Source: Corylus avellana (lineage: Eukaryota > Streptophyta > Magnoliopsida > Fagales > Betulaceae). Taken from it: a DNA stretch of 64,000 nt. Below are positions 44,644-56,266 of this stretch, piece by piece; the first letter of the stretch is position 1; each line of letters begins with the position of its first letter. The notes beneath the pieces are model-generated. The model was not told the origin of the DNA. It searched no databases and saw only the letters and a list, made by a program, of their open reading frames with translations. The position numbers were made by a program, and so were the translations under genes. The stretch covers positions 14,366,739 to 14,430,738 of the forward strand of contig NC_081547.1 of NCBI RefSeq assembly GCF_901000735.1, in the 5' to 3' direction.

Positions 44644-45219
44644 CAAACAAAAAAAACAAACAAACAAGCAAACAAAGCATAAGTAGAAGGTCGATTTCTT
44701 TTCTTTTTCTTCTTCTTCTTTTAATTTTTTTTTTCCTACCATCTACAGTGAGAAAATTAGAGTTTGTTAAGCAGCAGATAGAAGTTAGTCTCACAAACTG
44801 ACTCATCGTCAATTAGTATATGCTTTGCAAACTATTTATAGACCAGAAGGCTAAAATTTTCTAGCCATCTTGTGTGCAATGTTGAGGCCTCTATGGGCTG
44901 AATTGAAATGATTTACTTTTTTAGGTACATAAAAAAAAAAAAAATGGCATTGTAGTATGAAAAATAAGTAGTTTTAACCGAGCTCAAGAGAAAAACAATG
45001 GAATAGCCGAGTGAAGCACTTTCCATTTACTATATTATTTACTAATACAACAATATTGTATAATGCTTACTCCCATCTATCTTGGATGATTGTGTGTTTA
45101 AAAACTTGTTACATACTACATCAACACAGCTGCTAAAGAAAAAGTTGAAACACTGGTAAAGAGAATTAAGAGCTGGCTTTCTTATGGGTGCCTCTGAGCT
45201 ATACATTTGAGTAGTTGAT
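43401..45219. other. interval between the repeat array and the cyclase gene
   Basis: No gene seen. 43400-44300 has a higher GC content than its surroundings and may be the remains of a gypsy-type LTR (no ends placed). 44600-44740 is poly(T)/poly(A) and (TTC)n low-complexity sequence. 45000-45219 would hold the 3' UTR of the minus-strand gene; no canonical AATAAA was identified with confidence. Confidence 0.5.
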
Positions 45220-48200
45220 TTACATTTTTATGGATGGCAATGGGATACGCTTGCGGTATTCTGCAAGAGCCCACAATGGGTATATATTTCTGTATGCTGC
45301 ATAGTGTAACATACAGTTCTTCATGAAGACCCCAGTGATTTCCTGTATATATGAGAAAGAGTGATGAAATCTCTGCATACAAATCTCTGTGTAGTGCATT
45401 TGTGAAAGAGAGGTACCTGTTGAGGAAAATCGCCATCTTCCAGCTGAGAATTAATTATCAACTTTGCTGCACAGTGAAGAGGTGTGGGGTCTCTTTCAGC
45501 CTATTACAGATGCAATTTTCACATCAGAATATGCCAGAAAAGCATGTGAGAGAAGAGAAGCAAACAATACTAGATTTTTAAACCAGGAACTCTCACCTGT
45601 CCAGCATGAATGAGACCCATCATTGCCCATGCAGTGTGTACCAAATTTGATCGGTTTCCTTCAAGAGCTACATATTGCTATATAAATAAGCAAGCACAGA
45701 GAGTTAACAATTTTATTATCTCCCATCTGCAAAATCTTAGAAAGACTTTTCTTTCACCAATTGATCCAAAAATATTCTTAAACTGTTGTCAATCATGTTG
45801 AGAGTAAAAGATAATTAATGATGTTGGGAAATAAAGATGAAAAACAAAAATTAAGAATTATGTGTGTTAAAAAGTAGATTACCTTGTTTGGGCATGAGAG
45901 ATAGCTCTCTCCCCATCCACCATTATCTCTTTGTGCTCTCAGCAGAAAATCAACAGCTCTACGTATAGTTGGACAATTGTTGTAAGTCTTGCCAGCTGCA
46001 GTCAATCCTCCAATTGCAAACCATGTACCGTATGTGAAGCAAACTCCCCAATTCCCATACCTATGGAAATGCAAAATTAATATAAAAAGTAAAAACAGAA
46101 CGTCTTTTGAAACATTTCTAATAAAAAACCAGTGGAGGAACATACCATGAACCATCAGGCATTTGTATGTCTTGAAGGAACTGAGCAGCATTTTTTATGA
46201 AATTTTCTATCTCTTTCTTCCGGTACCCAGGGTATAACTTCTTAAACAAAACTAAAGCTTGGATTGCTGATGCAGTGCACTCAACATACTCATGCTCAAT
46301 GACAATGTCAGCAAAGAATTCTGTGGGATTAAGCAGCTGATGCAAACAAAATTTCATTAAGGGTGAGTTTTGAAGTATTGTCGTAAGCATATTTCAAGGT
46401 CACTTCAATATGTTAAGGTACTTACTTCCAACCACTCTTGGGCTCCTGCTGGTTCCCAGGCAGCTAAACCACCATTTTTACTCTGCATTAAGTCATACAA
46501 TAGAGCTTATTGATATGAACACAGTGAAACGCTTGTGAAATAAACGATCCTGCAGGTTTTCCAAACATTTGTACATAAAAATACAAAGCTTGTGAAAGTT
46601 AATCCTTACCTGTAGAGAAAGTAGGACATTTACAGAATCATAAAATCGCTCAGGTTCCATTTTCTCTCCAACAATTTCTGGTGGCATCATGGAGAAAAGC
46701 AAGCAACACTGAAATAGAGGAGAATTTGGTGAGGAACCCATTAATTATGGAGAGGGTGCAAACACTTTAGCCCCTTGACGCATTTAAACAAAGTTAATTA
46801 CCTTCAAACCTTCTGCAGTGCAATCAGAAACTTGCCATCCATGATCTTGATCAGAGAAAGTCCATGATCCTTTAGAAATGTGACGGTACATGCTTTCAAA
46901 GTCTCCAGAAGGGTTGTCCTTGACCTTTATAATTATTCAAGATAAAATGGAATAATTAGTCCAAATGAACAAGGGATAGTATTCATTTTTAAGCAAAAAG
47001 GTAGATTTGATGATTGTGGTGAAGAGATGCTTTTAGAATTGAAAATCAAACCTGAGATTTCTTTATGAAGTCGTGCCCTCTTGCAAGTGTAGGCCCAATT
47101 TCATCAGTGAGATTACTAGCAAGTAAAGCTTGAACAGCGAAACCAGTATCCCACTCTTGACTTCCAAAACTCTGCATACAAATTACATCATTTAATTTAT
47201 ATTCTAACACTCCCCCTCATGCATGGACTCCAACTCTCTCCTTAATGAGTGAGATCCAACACATAAAATATTTAACTGAAACGAAAGGTGAATTGATGGA
47301 AACAAAATTCGAATACAAGACCTTTGCTCTGATATCATATTAAATCATCACCATTTATCCTAAAAGACTATTAGGACTTACAGACTTGAAGCTAGAAACC
47401 AAGAGCTTCGGGTTTATACTTGGTTTATACTCAAATTTGAATAGTTATATTTACAAAACCAACCCTAGAAAAAAATTTATTTTAAGGAACCTCTTCATTC
47501 AAATGTTCAACAGAGGGGCAAAAGATTGTACAATTGGTTCTGCAGAATATGCATACTGACCTGCATTTTGATTCCATCTTCAGCAACCCATATGTAATCA
47601 GGGATCCTAGCAATATGCTTCTTGAAATAATCCCCATTTGGATCTTCAGCCCAACAAGCAAGCATACATAGGACCTGTTCAATGCAAATAGATTTAGCAT
47701 TAGTGTTATATAGCCCAAATAAATGTTGATCTCCATTGCTTCCCTTGATTATTGTATGATAACATTACCTTTTCTACGCATCCAATGGTGATGTATCGAC
47801 TGTTCTCGTCTTCATAATGAATGTGCTTCATTGTTACTTGAAGAGCTTTTTCTCTGACCAACTTGTTAAAAGGCCAACGAGTGAGAAGAGGCTCAGTAAA
47901 TATGTATAGACTATCCCAGAGCAGATCTTGTATCAAAGGATGGGGATAGTAGATATCCTCCTGAAAAAAAAAATATATATATAGTTTTGCTTAATCAATG
48001 CATGCGTTCGAAGACTAATATTGAAAAACATATATATCTAGCAATGAGCAAGTATCAAGCATGAGGAACAGATTAAGATAAACTCACTTTTGCACATAAA
48101 TGACGCACTTGCTTCCAATTAACTTGGTTGTAAGGTTGCGTGTAGAGTTCCTCCCTCAATTGAAGAATGAGAGGTGTGATTGGGCCTACAAACCTTTTCC

Positions 48201-51200
48201 CATAGAGGTATGACATGGGCATGTACACCATGCGACAGTAGCACCACATTTTGGCTGCATTTTAGGGGAAAGGCAAGCAATTAATAAGCAATAAGTACCA
48301 AGTTCAATTATCAAAGAGATCAAATAAAGTAAAATGTCTCTACTTCATTATACTTCCGTCTTCCGGAAGAATAATGAAGTAGTATTCGATCACTTGGCCT
48401 TATGAAGCATGAGGTCCAAAGTTCGACCTCCTTGAGTGCAAACAAATTTTTAAGGTCACGCTCACGAGCGAAAGCTTGAGCTTTGCTCAAGCATTGAGGG
48501 GATACTTTGCACAATGTTCTGAGGATCTAGTTGTGGTGAAATCCCAGATACCCTGATTACCTTAGAAAAAAATAACGTAGTAGTAGCAAGCATATATATG
48601 TACATACCTGGATGCATGGGAAGAAATGAAGGAAGGATCCAAAATTCTGGAGGCATTGGGTTGCTTCCAATCCAGTCAAACACACCAAGTATCTACAACA
48701 AAGGGAAATTGCATTCTAGAGTTAATTATCAATAAATATAGTCATCATGCATAGTGAATTGGCTGTGAAAGCAATATGACTAGATTTTAATTTATGTGAT
48801 ATATGATATATGTTAATATTTATGAAACAAGGTGATACCGAAAGCCAGGTCTTTCCCCAAGAAGGCATGTGTGTGACGCCACCATGATCAAGAATCCACT
48901 TTCGCGCTCTTGCACAAGCATTGTCCTCACCACCATCGGCTCCTTCTCCGAGTATACGCATACAAATGTAGCTTAGAGCCGTGCAAAACATGGTGCTGTG
49001 CCCCTCTATGTGTAATCCCCACCCACCATCTTCATTCTATGTACAATATCTCAAATATTCAAACCATGCTTACGTGTTAAACACGTAAAAAAATAAAAAA
49101 TAAAATAAAAAATTTAAGAGAAAAAAAAAATCCTAATTCCAAGAATATGCACCTGATGATAGTATATGTATCGAAGAATTTCTTTTTGATACTCAGCAGG
49201 GAACACAGTATTAAGATGTCCTGTAATGTACAAACACATTACCTGCAATTTTTTTAGGGTTAAAAAGAATTAATACAATTAGCAGTTGCATTAAGATGAA
49301 AACCAAAACATGTTATATTGTTGATGATCTGGGGTGGTATCACAAAAAGTTCCATGATGCATGCTTTTTACGTAAATATCTCAAAATAGTCTGTTTTAAT
49401 TATGTGACAATAAAAAAGAAGAAGGATAATAATTATGAGTCTCACCAAGGGGGGAAGAAAAAACAATGGGCCAGCATTTTCAGCAGGCCAATGGCCATCG
49501 CTGGCTTGCAAGGCCGAAAAGAAATGGACGGCCCTTTTCAATGAATCTGTGGCCTTTTCATATGTGATTTCCTCTCCATCTTCGACCTTTACCGGGGGAA
49601 TTGTTTGTTTGAAGTTTTTCTCCTTGAGAAACTGCAATCATTTTAACAAAGAAATTAGCATATATACATTATAGTAAACAATTTATGATATACATATAAG
49701 AAAAAAAAAAAGAAAAAAAAGAAAGAAGGCACGAGGAACTCGTGGGGGGGCATATTGTCACTTTCCACCTTCCACGGTTTTTGGTCAAGTCGCCCAATTA
49801 CCTTTTTTCTTTTCCTTTTTAAAGATTGTCCCCACCATTAACATAAATTCCATCTGAGAACCTATTCATATTGGTTTTTGAATTTTGACCTGCAACCCCA
49901 TTACTTCTGTTCCTCGTGCCTCTCTTCTTTCTTTCTTTTTTTCTTTTATATATATATTTCAACCCATGGACAGAATTCACAGAACTAGTATTCTAGAAGG
50001 GAAACAAAATTTAAAAGAACTCATTTTAGGGGTAAAAAATAAAATGTGGAGGCTCTATTTAATAAAAAAATAAACATAATCATAATAATATTAGCAATTT
50101 TCTTTTCTTAAAAGATGTATAGGCGCCAGGGGGTGTATTTGCCAAATGACTTGAAAAATGAAGTAAATTGGAACTGTAACATATTTGATTGACGTGAAAA
50201 AAAAATAATAAAAAGTAATAAAAAGTAATTGATGTGATATAAAAAATAAAATTGTTAAGATTAATTTTAAGAAAAATAATTGATTTTTTTTTTTTTTTTG
50301 AGTTATTTTGCAAACCGACCCAATATTATGTGACCACCTTTCCTCGTTCTACACGTGTATCATTATTTGATTTGACGGATGTTGTTTTGTCTGTCGCAAA
50401 TTATATATGCACCATATATATATATATATAAAAGGTCAAAGACAACAATGGATTTAGTGGTGTAAGAATGTGGTGACATATAAAATATTATATAAAATGG
50501 GTTTTTGAATCTGTGGTATCATTCCCTATAAATATAAAAATCTCCGGTATGAGACAACAGTGGATTTAGGTGGTGTAACAATCTCCTGACATATATAAAT
50601 ATTAATATATAGAATATTGGGGTATAATTCCCTATACCTGCACTGCAGTGTGCAGGCCAGGGGAGGGTTTTAATTATCTAGAAATGTTAGAGTTTATTCT
50701 CTTAATTATTTCTCAACCATCTTCATACATATTTCTTTTAAATTTATCATTAAATATGGAAGACTCACATGTAGACCTACAAATCAAATAATAAATTTAA
50801 ATTTATTTAAATAAAAAATATATAATTAAAAGAATAAACCTAACATTTAACCTCGGATAAAAACTACATAACTGCATGTATTATTTCCCCGACATACATG
50901 TGGTAAATTACAAAGCACTGAAATATGAAACCTGTGGTGTGTCTTTTAGTGCATATCATGTCATGTCATGGTTGTCATCTTTCCTTTAAAAACTACAGAA
51001 ATTCTTAAATATTATTATACTCGTGAAGAAATTCTTTCTTCCTCCACTAATTAAGAGTAGCAAAACAGAGTTTCTAGAGGGACAGAGACCCCAAAAAAAT
51101 AAATAAATAATAAGTAAGAAAAATTAGATTTTGGATTTAAGACCAAGCACAAAGGCTTCAAAACCTTCAAAAATTAAGGGCAGAAATGAAAACGATGAAA

Positions 51201-52049
51201 AAATAACAATAGTTTTGAAGTCAACCATGACATGCAGTACAGATTTTGAATGCCATGGCCGGAAAGTTGTTTTTAGTGCCGAGGAAACAATGAAAAATGC
51301 TATTTAACCGATTATTATATTATTATTATATAATTAGAGCAATATTATAGTAAAAATTAGTCATTAATTTTTTTTAAAAAAATGTTATTTAATAGACTGC
51401 TATATATATACGACTGTCATACAATTAAGATGATGTGACAGTGAAAATTTGTCATTGATTTTTTTTTTTAGAAGTTCTTGTTAATTCAAATATTGTCAGT
51501 TATAACAAAGTTATATAACAGTTTACTAAATAATATTACACTTAGAGAATGTTTGGATTGTGTTTGAGAAATAGAGCTTTTAAGTCAAAAACTGCTCAAA
51601 AGTGTGTTTTGACCCTTTCTGGACCCTTAAAATTGATTTTCAATTTTTTTTACAAATATGTATTTTTTTTTTCAAACAAACTTTGAGTGTTAAATGCATT
51701 TTTAAACCTTCAAATACATATCCAAACAAGCCCTTATGATTGTTGAACCAAAGCCTAATTTTTAGTGTCATGTCATCTTAATGTTAAAAGACAAGTAAAT
51801 ATATATGGTTGGTCGGAAATGATGGAGAAAGATGGGGAAGGAGGGTACCTGCATTCGCCAAAGGAGATCACCGCTAGGTTTAACCTGATAGCGGTTGTTG
51901 TAGAAATTGAGACGAGCTTCTTCAACCTCAGCACGCTCTTCAGGAGAACCAGCGTGAGGGTCAAACTCCCATGTCTGCCTCCCAACGAAGTTATTTGTAG
52001 AGTAGATGTAAGGGTCATCGCCACCCTCTGCTATCTTCAGTCTCCACAT
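45220..52049 (-). CDS. BAS: oxidosqualene cyclase, probable beta-amyrin synthase, 17 exons
   Basis: Cyclises 2,3-oxidosqualene to a pentacyclic triterpene, most likely beta-amyrin, at the ER membrane. Exons (minus): 52049-51849, 49631-49446, 49242-49153, 49036-48839, 48692-48608, 48254-48088, 47960-47769, 47674-47561, 47171-47052, 46924-46802, 46708-46610, 46482-46426, 46336-46146, 46060-45883, 45677-45597, 45500-45417, 45342-45220. All introns are GT-AG, phases agree, and the sum is 2,289 bp (762 residues plus TAA), the usual family length. The start is the family's [15 protein letters not shown] (485-489) carries the acid that protonates the epoxide. MWCYCR (256-261) has Trp where lupeol synthases usually have Leu, favouring beta-amyrin. 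QW-type repeats are seen at about 100-115, 592-608 and 642-657. Intron 1 is 2.2 kb. A mixed-amyrin product cannot be excluded. No stop, frameshift or missing catalytic residue was found. Confidence 0.96.
50430..50640. repeat. diverged tandem duplication in intron 1 of the cyclase gene
   Basis: The sequence around ACAATGGATTTAGTGGTGTA (50445) and CAGTGGATTTAGGTGGTGTA (50559) is repeated with the following TGACATATA and TTCCCTATA segments, about 114 bp apart. Confidence 0.65.
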
Positions 52050-52068
52050 TCTTCCTTTATCCTTTCTT

Positions 52069-52111
52069 TCAATCAACTTCTCTCTTCTCTTCTCTGACAA
52101 TCTGATAATAC

Positions 52112-52113
<2 letters not shown>
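52069..52113 (-). CDS. upstream ORF in cyclase 5' leader (14 codons)
   Basis: ATG at 52113-52111 opens 14 codons ending in TGA at 52071-52069, 19 bases before the main ATG. Its ATG is formed at the edge of the TA microsatellite, so its presence or distance may vary between alleles. Whether it is in the mature leader depends on the transcript start, which is inferred. Confidence 0.45.
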
Positions 52114-52168
<55 letters not shown>

Positions 52169-52197
52169 AAGAAGAAGAAGAAGAGGAAGAAGAAGAA
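52112..52197. repeat. (TA)n(GA)n(AAG)n compound microsatellite in cyclase leader
   Basis: About 12 TA units, about 14 GA units and about 10 AAG/GAG units in succession. On the gene's strand it is a CTT/CT-rich leader followed by TA repeats, 60-150 bases before the start codon. Confidence 0.95.
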
Positions 52198-52380
52198 GGG
52201 AGTAGCTAGCTAGCTATGAGATATGAGATATTGTGGCGGTGGGGGTGGCGGAGTCTGTGTGCAACGAAGTTTGTGAGAGATGATGAGATTTCCTCGGACG
52301 CAGATGGTGAGTAATGGGAGGGGCAGGGCTTAAAGGAAGGAGGAGTTTCCAATTGTGATATGTGAAAAGACTCTTGCCAA

Positions 52381-52392
52381 CCTTTTAAATAG
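52381..52392 (-). promoter_or_regulatory. candidate TATA box of the cyclase gene
   Basis: CTATTTAAAAGG on minus, about 330 bases upstream of the start codon. It predicts a transcript start near 52355 and a leader of about 300 bases containing the microsatellite and the upstream ORF. A second (TC)n tract lies just upstream at about 52449-52482. Confidence 0.5.
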
Positions 52393-52441
52393 AGATGAAG
52401 GCATATATGATTATGGGTGTGACATTTTCCTTTCATACTTA

Positions 52442-52448
<7 letters not shown>

Positions 52449-52482
<34 letters not shown>
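52449..52482. repeat. (TC)n microsatellite
   Basis: About 16 TC units. On the gene's strand it is a GA tract about 60-90 bases upstream of the candidate TATA box, a position where GAGA-type promoter elements are found in plants. Confidence 0.95.
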
Positions 52483-52484
<2 letters not shown>

Positions 52485-52499
52485 CTCGAACATTTTATG

Positions 52500-54070
52500 T
52501 CAAACCAAAATATGGAATTTACCAATTTCATTATATTACGTTTTTAGACAAAATTACAGATAAGAGTTTTAAGATGGTTTGAGAACATAGGAAAATTCAT
52601 ATTTAAATTAAAAAAAAATGCTAATTTTTTAACTGCGTTTAAAAAAAATCACATTTTTATTAATTGTCGTTATTTTTTCAAACAATACGTTTTGAAATTG
52701 ACAAACCAAATGAACGCTAAGAATGAAATAACTATTTCAAACCACATTAAAATGAGGATCACCTGTGGAGAAGACAACCCACATTTAAAAAAAAAAAAAA
52801 TGGCTCACAAAAATATATATAAAAAAAAATGTAAGATATATATGCTGTGACTAAAGAACTCACATGTAATATTATGATATAACAAAATTAGGTCTTATGC
52901 ATCTCTTTTTGGTTTGAGCTAGATCTTTACTTGAGAAAATGATCTTTTTCATTTCAAATGAAATGGGAGGGGCAAAATTGTTTAAGGGACCGGCTCGAAA
53001 TGGAGAGGATCCTATTACCTTTACTCGCCCTAGATTCATAAAGTTGATTGATATATATAACTCACTCGTTTTTTTAATAATTCCATCACTTGCATGCAGA
53101 TGAATTAATTTGACATGGGGAATGTGTTCATACTGTCATCTCCACTCATTGACCCCCTTTTGGTTAACTTTTAGACTCAGAGCAAGCATTCTCAATTTAG
53201 CTCAGCCTTTTCCTTTTTTTCTTTTCTTTTTTTCTTTCAAAGAAAATAAATAAATTAATAAACAAATTAAAATTATAACCTCAATTGCCATAAAAACTCT
53301 CCTTTCTGCCTCAACTTCTCCATGCATATGTATTCTCTATTAAATTAAGAAATCATGCCTTAATTTGCTAAAATTTTCAGGCACTTCCTCTGGGTCATGC
53401 AAATGACGTACACCGTTTATTTTCACACTTTACAAATAGTTGTGAAGAAAACGCCGTGAAAACGCCAAATTGAATGAAGACGCCATGCCGTACGTCGTCA
53501 TTGTGAAGAACTCAAATTAACGACCGTCAATATTGTTCACACAATCTTTCTTTGGATAAATGTCTGGTTCAATTTTTTTCACTCATTACCAAAGTTCTGA
53601 AAGAATTTGAAACAGTGAAAATTTTATTTACTCCCTCAATGTATTATAAGCCGGTTTTACAATCATAAGTTTGAAGTATGGATCGATTTTTGTTCTCATA
53701 TTTTAGTCCCATTTAATTCCATCTATCCCTTCTAATTTTCTGTTAAATTTTTACGGAGGACACCAAAAGGTTTTGAAGTATACTTAGGACTCTAGACCTT
53801 ATCAATCATCCACTATATGTTACAAACTCTTCTACTACAAGTCATTTACATCGATCTCACCGGCCTAACTCCTCATTATTACTATAACTCTTGGCTTTTG
53901 TTTAGTCTTTTGACCTTTTTTTATCCTTCAAGAATTTGGTTCTAATAGTTAATTTGGGTCTCACTTATTAAAAAAAAAAAAAAAAAAGTTTAAACCCACG
54001 TGCGAGGAAGAGTATTAAGATATTAGATTAAATGATTAAATTTATTTTTTCTATAAACTTAACTTTTTAA
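52500..54070. other. intergenic, AT-rich
   Basis: No gene. Contains homopolymer runs and the first copy (about 53810-53950) of a diverged direct duplication whose second copy is at about 54296-54437. Confidence 0.6.
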
Positions 54071-54437
54071 TTAGGGTAAGTCCTTAAGGGGTACCTCCAT
54101 CAGTTAGGGATCACGCCTCATGAAGCGGAGGTTATGCACTAGTTCGAATCCTTCTTCTCCCTTTCCCTCCCCTTGTACGAACATGTCAAAAAAAAAAAAA
54201 AAAACTTTTAAGATAAATGGTAATTTAGTAAGACTTTCGATCTTATTAAGACTTATTAACAAGTACACTTATTAAGACCTTAGACATTAACAATTCTCCA
54301 TACACCTTACAAACTCTTCCACTTCAAGTGATTTATATCTCATCTAAAACAAATTTCTCATTGTTACTCTAACTCTTATGACTTTTGTGTAGTCTTTTGA
54401 CTCTCTTGTTCTCCAAGAATTTTGTTCTAATAGCTTG
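53810..54437. repeat. diverged direct duplication of about 140 bp around a SINE
   Basis: TTACAAACTCTTCTACTACA (53820) and TTACAAACTCTTCCACTTCA (54308) begin two collinear stretches that share TAGTCTTTTGAC and AAGAATTTGTTCTAATAG-like sequence. A SINE copy lies between them at about 54085-54205. Confidence 0.65.
54085..54205 (+). mobile_element. tRNA-derived SINE, diverged copy
   Basis: The tRNA-like head contains TCAGTTAGGGATCACGCC, a B-box-like CTAGTTCGAATCC, and ends ACATGTC plus a poly(A) tail of about 17. Same family as 59752-59859 and 60443-60547. Confidence 0.7.
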
Positions 54438-55390
54438 AACCAAGTATATATGTGAAATTTTTCCATTTATTATAAGTTATTATTCTTTGAATTCGTGTGA
54501 GTTGCGCGTATCTTTTCAAACTTTCCCAAAAAGTCCTAAATGACTATGTACTGTTATCCTTTATAAAATTAGAACCTATAAGACTTTCTGACTCCGTTCT
54601 TTCTTGTAGTTATACATTACTTGTATGAATGCTGCAATGTCGACACCAGAAAATGAAGACCTCAAAGATCCAAATCAATATCTTCAAAATATGAAATGCA
54701 TGGCCTGAAATCTTAATAGGAAGGGGAGTTAGCAAGGGTAGGTCATATATTATACAATAATTAACAAGAACAAGAGGGTCCCCCGAAAGCTTTATATAAA
54801 CTCAAAAGTCAATGTCCATACTCCCCACACCGACGTAGACTTCAATTTTGGCTCTAACTTTCACTCTTTTACACCTAATTAACAAAGAAAAAATCAAACT
54901 TATTTTTTAGAGGAAGAGGAAAAACAAGACTTTCACTTTGGTGGTTTTCTGCTGTTGACTTATCTTTACATTACGAGTCAATTTATTTATTTTTTAAAAT
55001 TTTTTTGTGCTATTGACCTTTTTTCTTTTTTTTTTTTTTTTTTTTTGTGGCCAAGCTTCATCTTGTTCTATACATATATATGGTGCTCTTATTTGATTTA
55101 AATTCTTTTTAGGATTAATTAGAAAAAAAATATATCATTTTAGGATTTCTTAACATTCACAAGAGACAAAACAAAACACAACTATCATATCATGCAATTT
55201 GCGCAAATCAGTTACACGTTAGCATCCTCAGTACGTAAGCTGTTTCATGCATGTTACAGTTGGCCTATTATTATTATTATTATTAAAAAAAAAAAAAAAA
55301 AAAGAGAGAGAGACAAAAATTAGATCTTACACTAAATGATAAAATGAGAATCTTGGTTAGTCTAATATTATACAAACAAGGCACCCATTT
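54206..55390. other. intergenic, AT-rich
   Basis: No gene seen. Poly(T) near 55021-55045, (TTA)n near 55266-55285 followed by poly(A) and (GA)n. Confidence 0.6.
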
Positions 55391-55835
55391 CCGTAAGAGA
55401 AATGATAAAGGTACAACTTTAGCCCAACTTTTATCTTATGTGATCATTTAAAATAAAAACTAAAAAAAATTTCTGAAGCAATAACATCCTATGTCATCCT
55501 TTTTTATTTGGTATTTTTTTTTTAAAAAAAAAATTATATTTTTCTTCAAAAAAAAAATGGTCATTATTCTGAAGAAAAAGACCATTTAAAAAAAAAATAC
55601 CAAATAAAAAAAGGAAAATGCTAAAGGCCCAACTATTTTGCCCAACTTGGGGCCAACTTTTGCCTTATTTTTTAATTTAAAAAATAACAAAATAAAAAAT
55701 AAAAAAAGTTTCTGAAGAAATAATTTTTATTTTTATTTTTTATTTTATTTTAAAAAATATATATATAACCACGTAAGAAAAAAATTGGACAAAAGTTGTG
55801 TCTTTAAGTTGTGCCTTTATCATTCCGCTTTCCTT
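55391..55835. mobile_element. MITE-like inverted-repeat element with inner hairpin
   Basis: The left end AATGATAAAGGTACAACTTT and the right end (reverse complement) AATGATAAAGGCACAACTTA form an imperfect terminal inverted repeat. Inside, about 55498-55612 is itself a long AT-rich foldback, and a related left end (GGAAAATGCTAAAGGCCCAA) starts at 55613, so two copies may be nested. No target duplication could be fixed. Confidence 0.5.
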
Positions 55836-55868
55836 AAACCTAACAAATTAAGATAAGACATAAAAAAA

Positions 55869-56266
55869 GGGAAAATGATAGAGTCCCAACTTATTTGACT
55901 AACTTAAGTCCAACTTTTGATTTATTTTTTTATTTAAAAAAAAAACCTAAATATCAAATGAAAAAATTGTCTGAAGAAATAATATCTATTTTTTATCCTT
56001 CTTTTATTTGGTATTTTTAAAAAAATGAAAATGATTTTTTTTTTTCATAAAAATGGTCTTTTTTTTTTTAAAAAAAAAAAACATTTTTATGAAGAAAAAT
56101 ATCATTTTGTATTTTAAAAAAAAATACCAAATAAAAGAATGACCAAAAATAGAAATTATTTATTCACACATTTTTTTATTTGCTATTTAGTTTTTTTAAA
56201 ATAAAAAAATAATGCAAAAATTGGACGTAAGTTGATCAAATAAATAAGTTGGATACTTATCATCCC
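55869..56266. mobile_element. MITE-like element of the same family
   Basis: About 398 bp with imperfect terminal inverted repeats: left GGGAAAATGATAGAGTCCCA, right (reverse complement) GGGATGATAAGTATCCAACT, both followed by CTTATTTG-like sequence. The interior forms a long AT-rich foldback. Related to 55391-55835 by the GATAAAG/GATAGAG and CCAACTT segments. Confidence 0.6.

Noticed and set aside
44548..44812. Lys/Phe-rich frames on both strands
   Set aside because: They are translations of poly(T)/poly(A) and (TTC)n runs.
52047..52100. N-terminal extension of the cyclase upstream of [10 protein letters not shown]
   Set aside because: The upstream in-frame stretch has no ATG (it opens at TTG) and the family starts at [10 protein letters not shown]; it is 5' leader.
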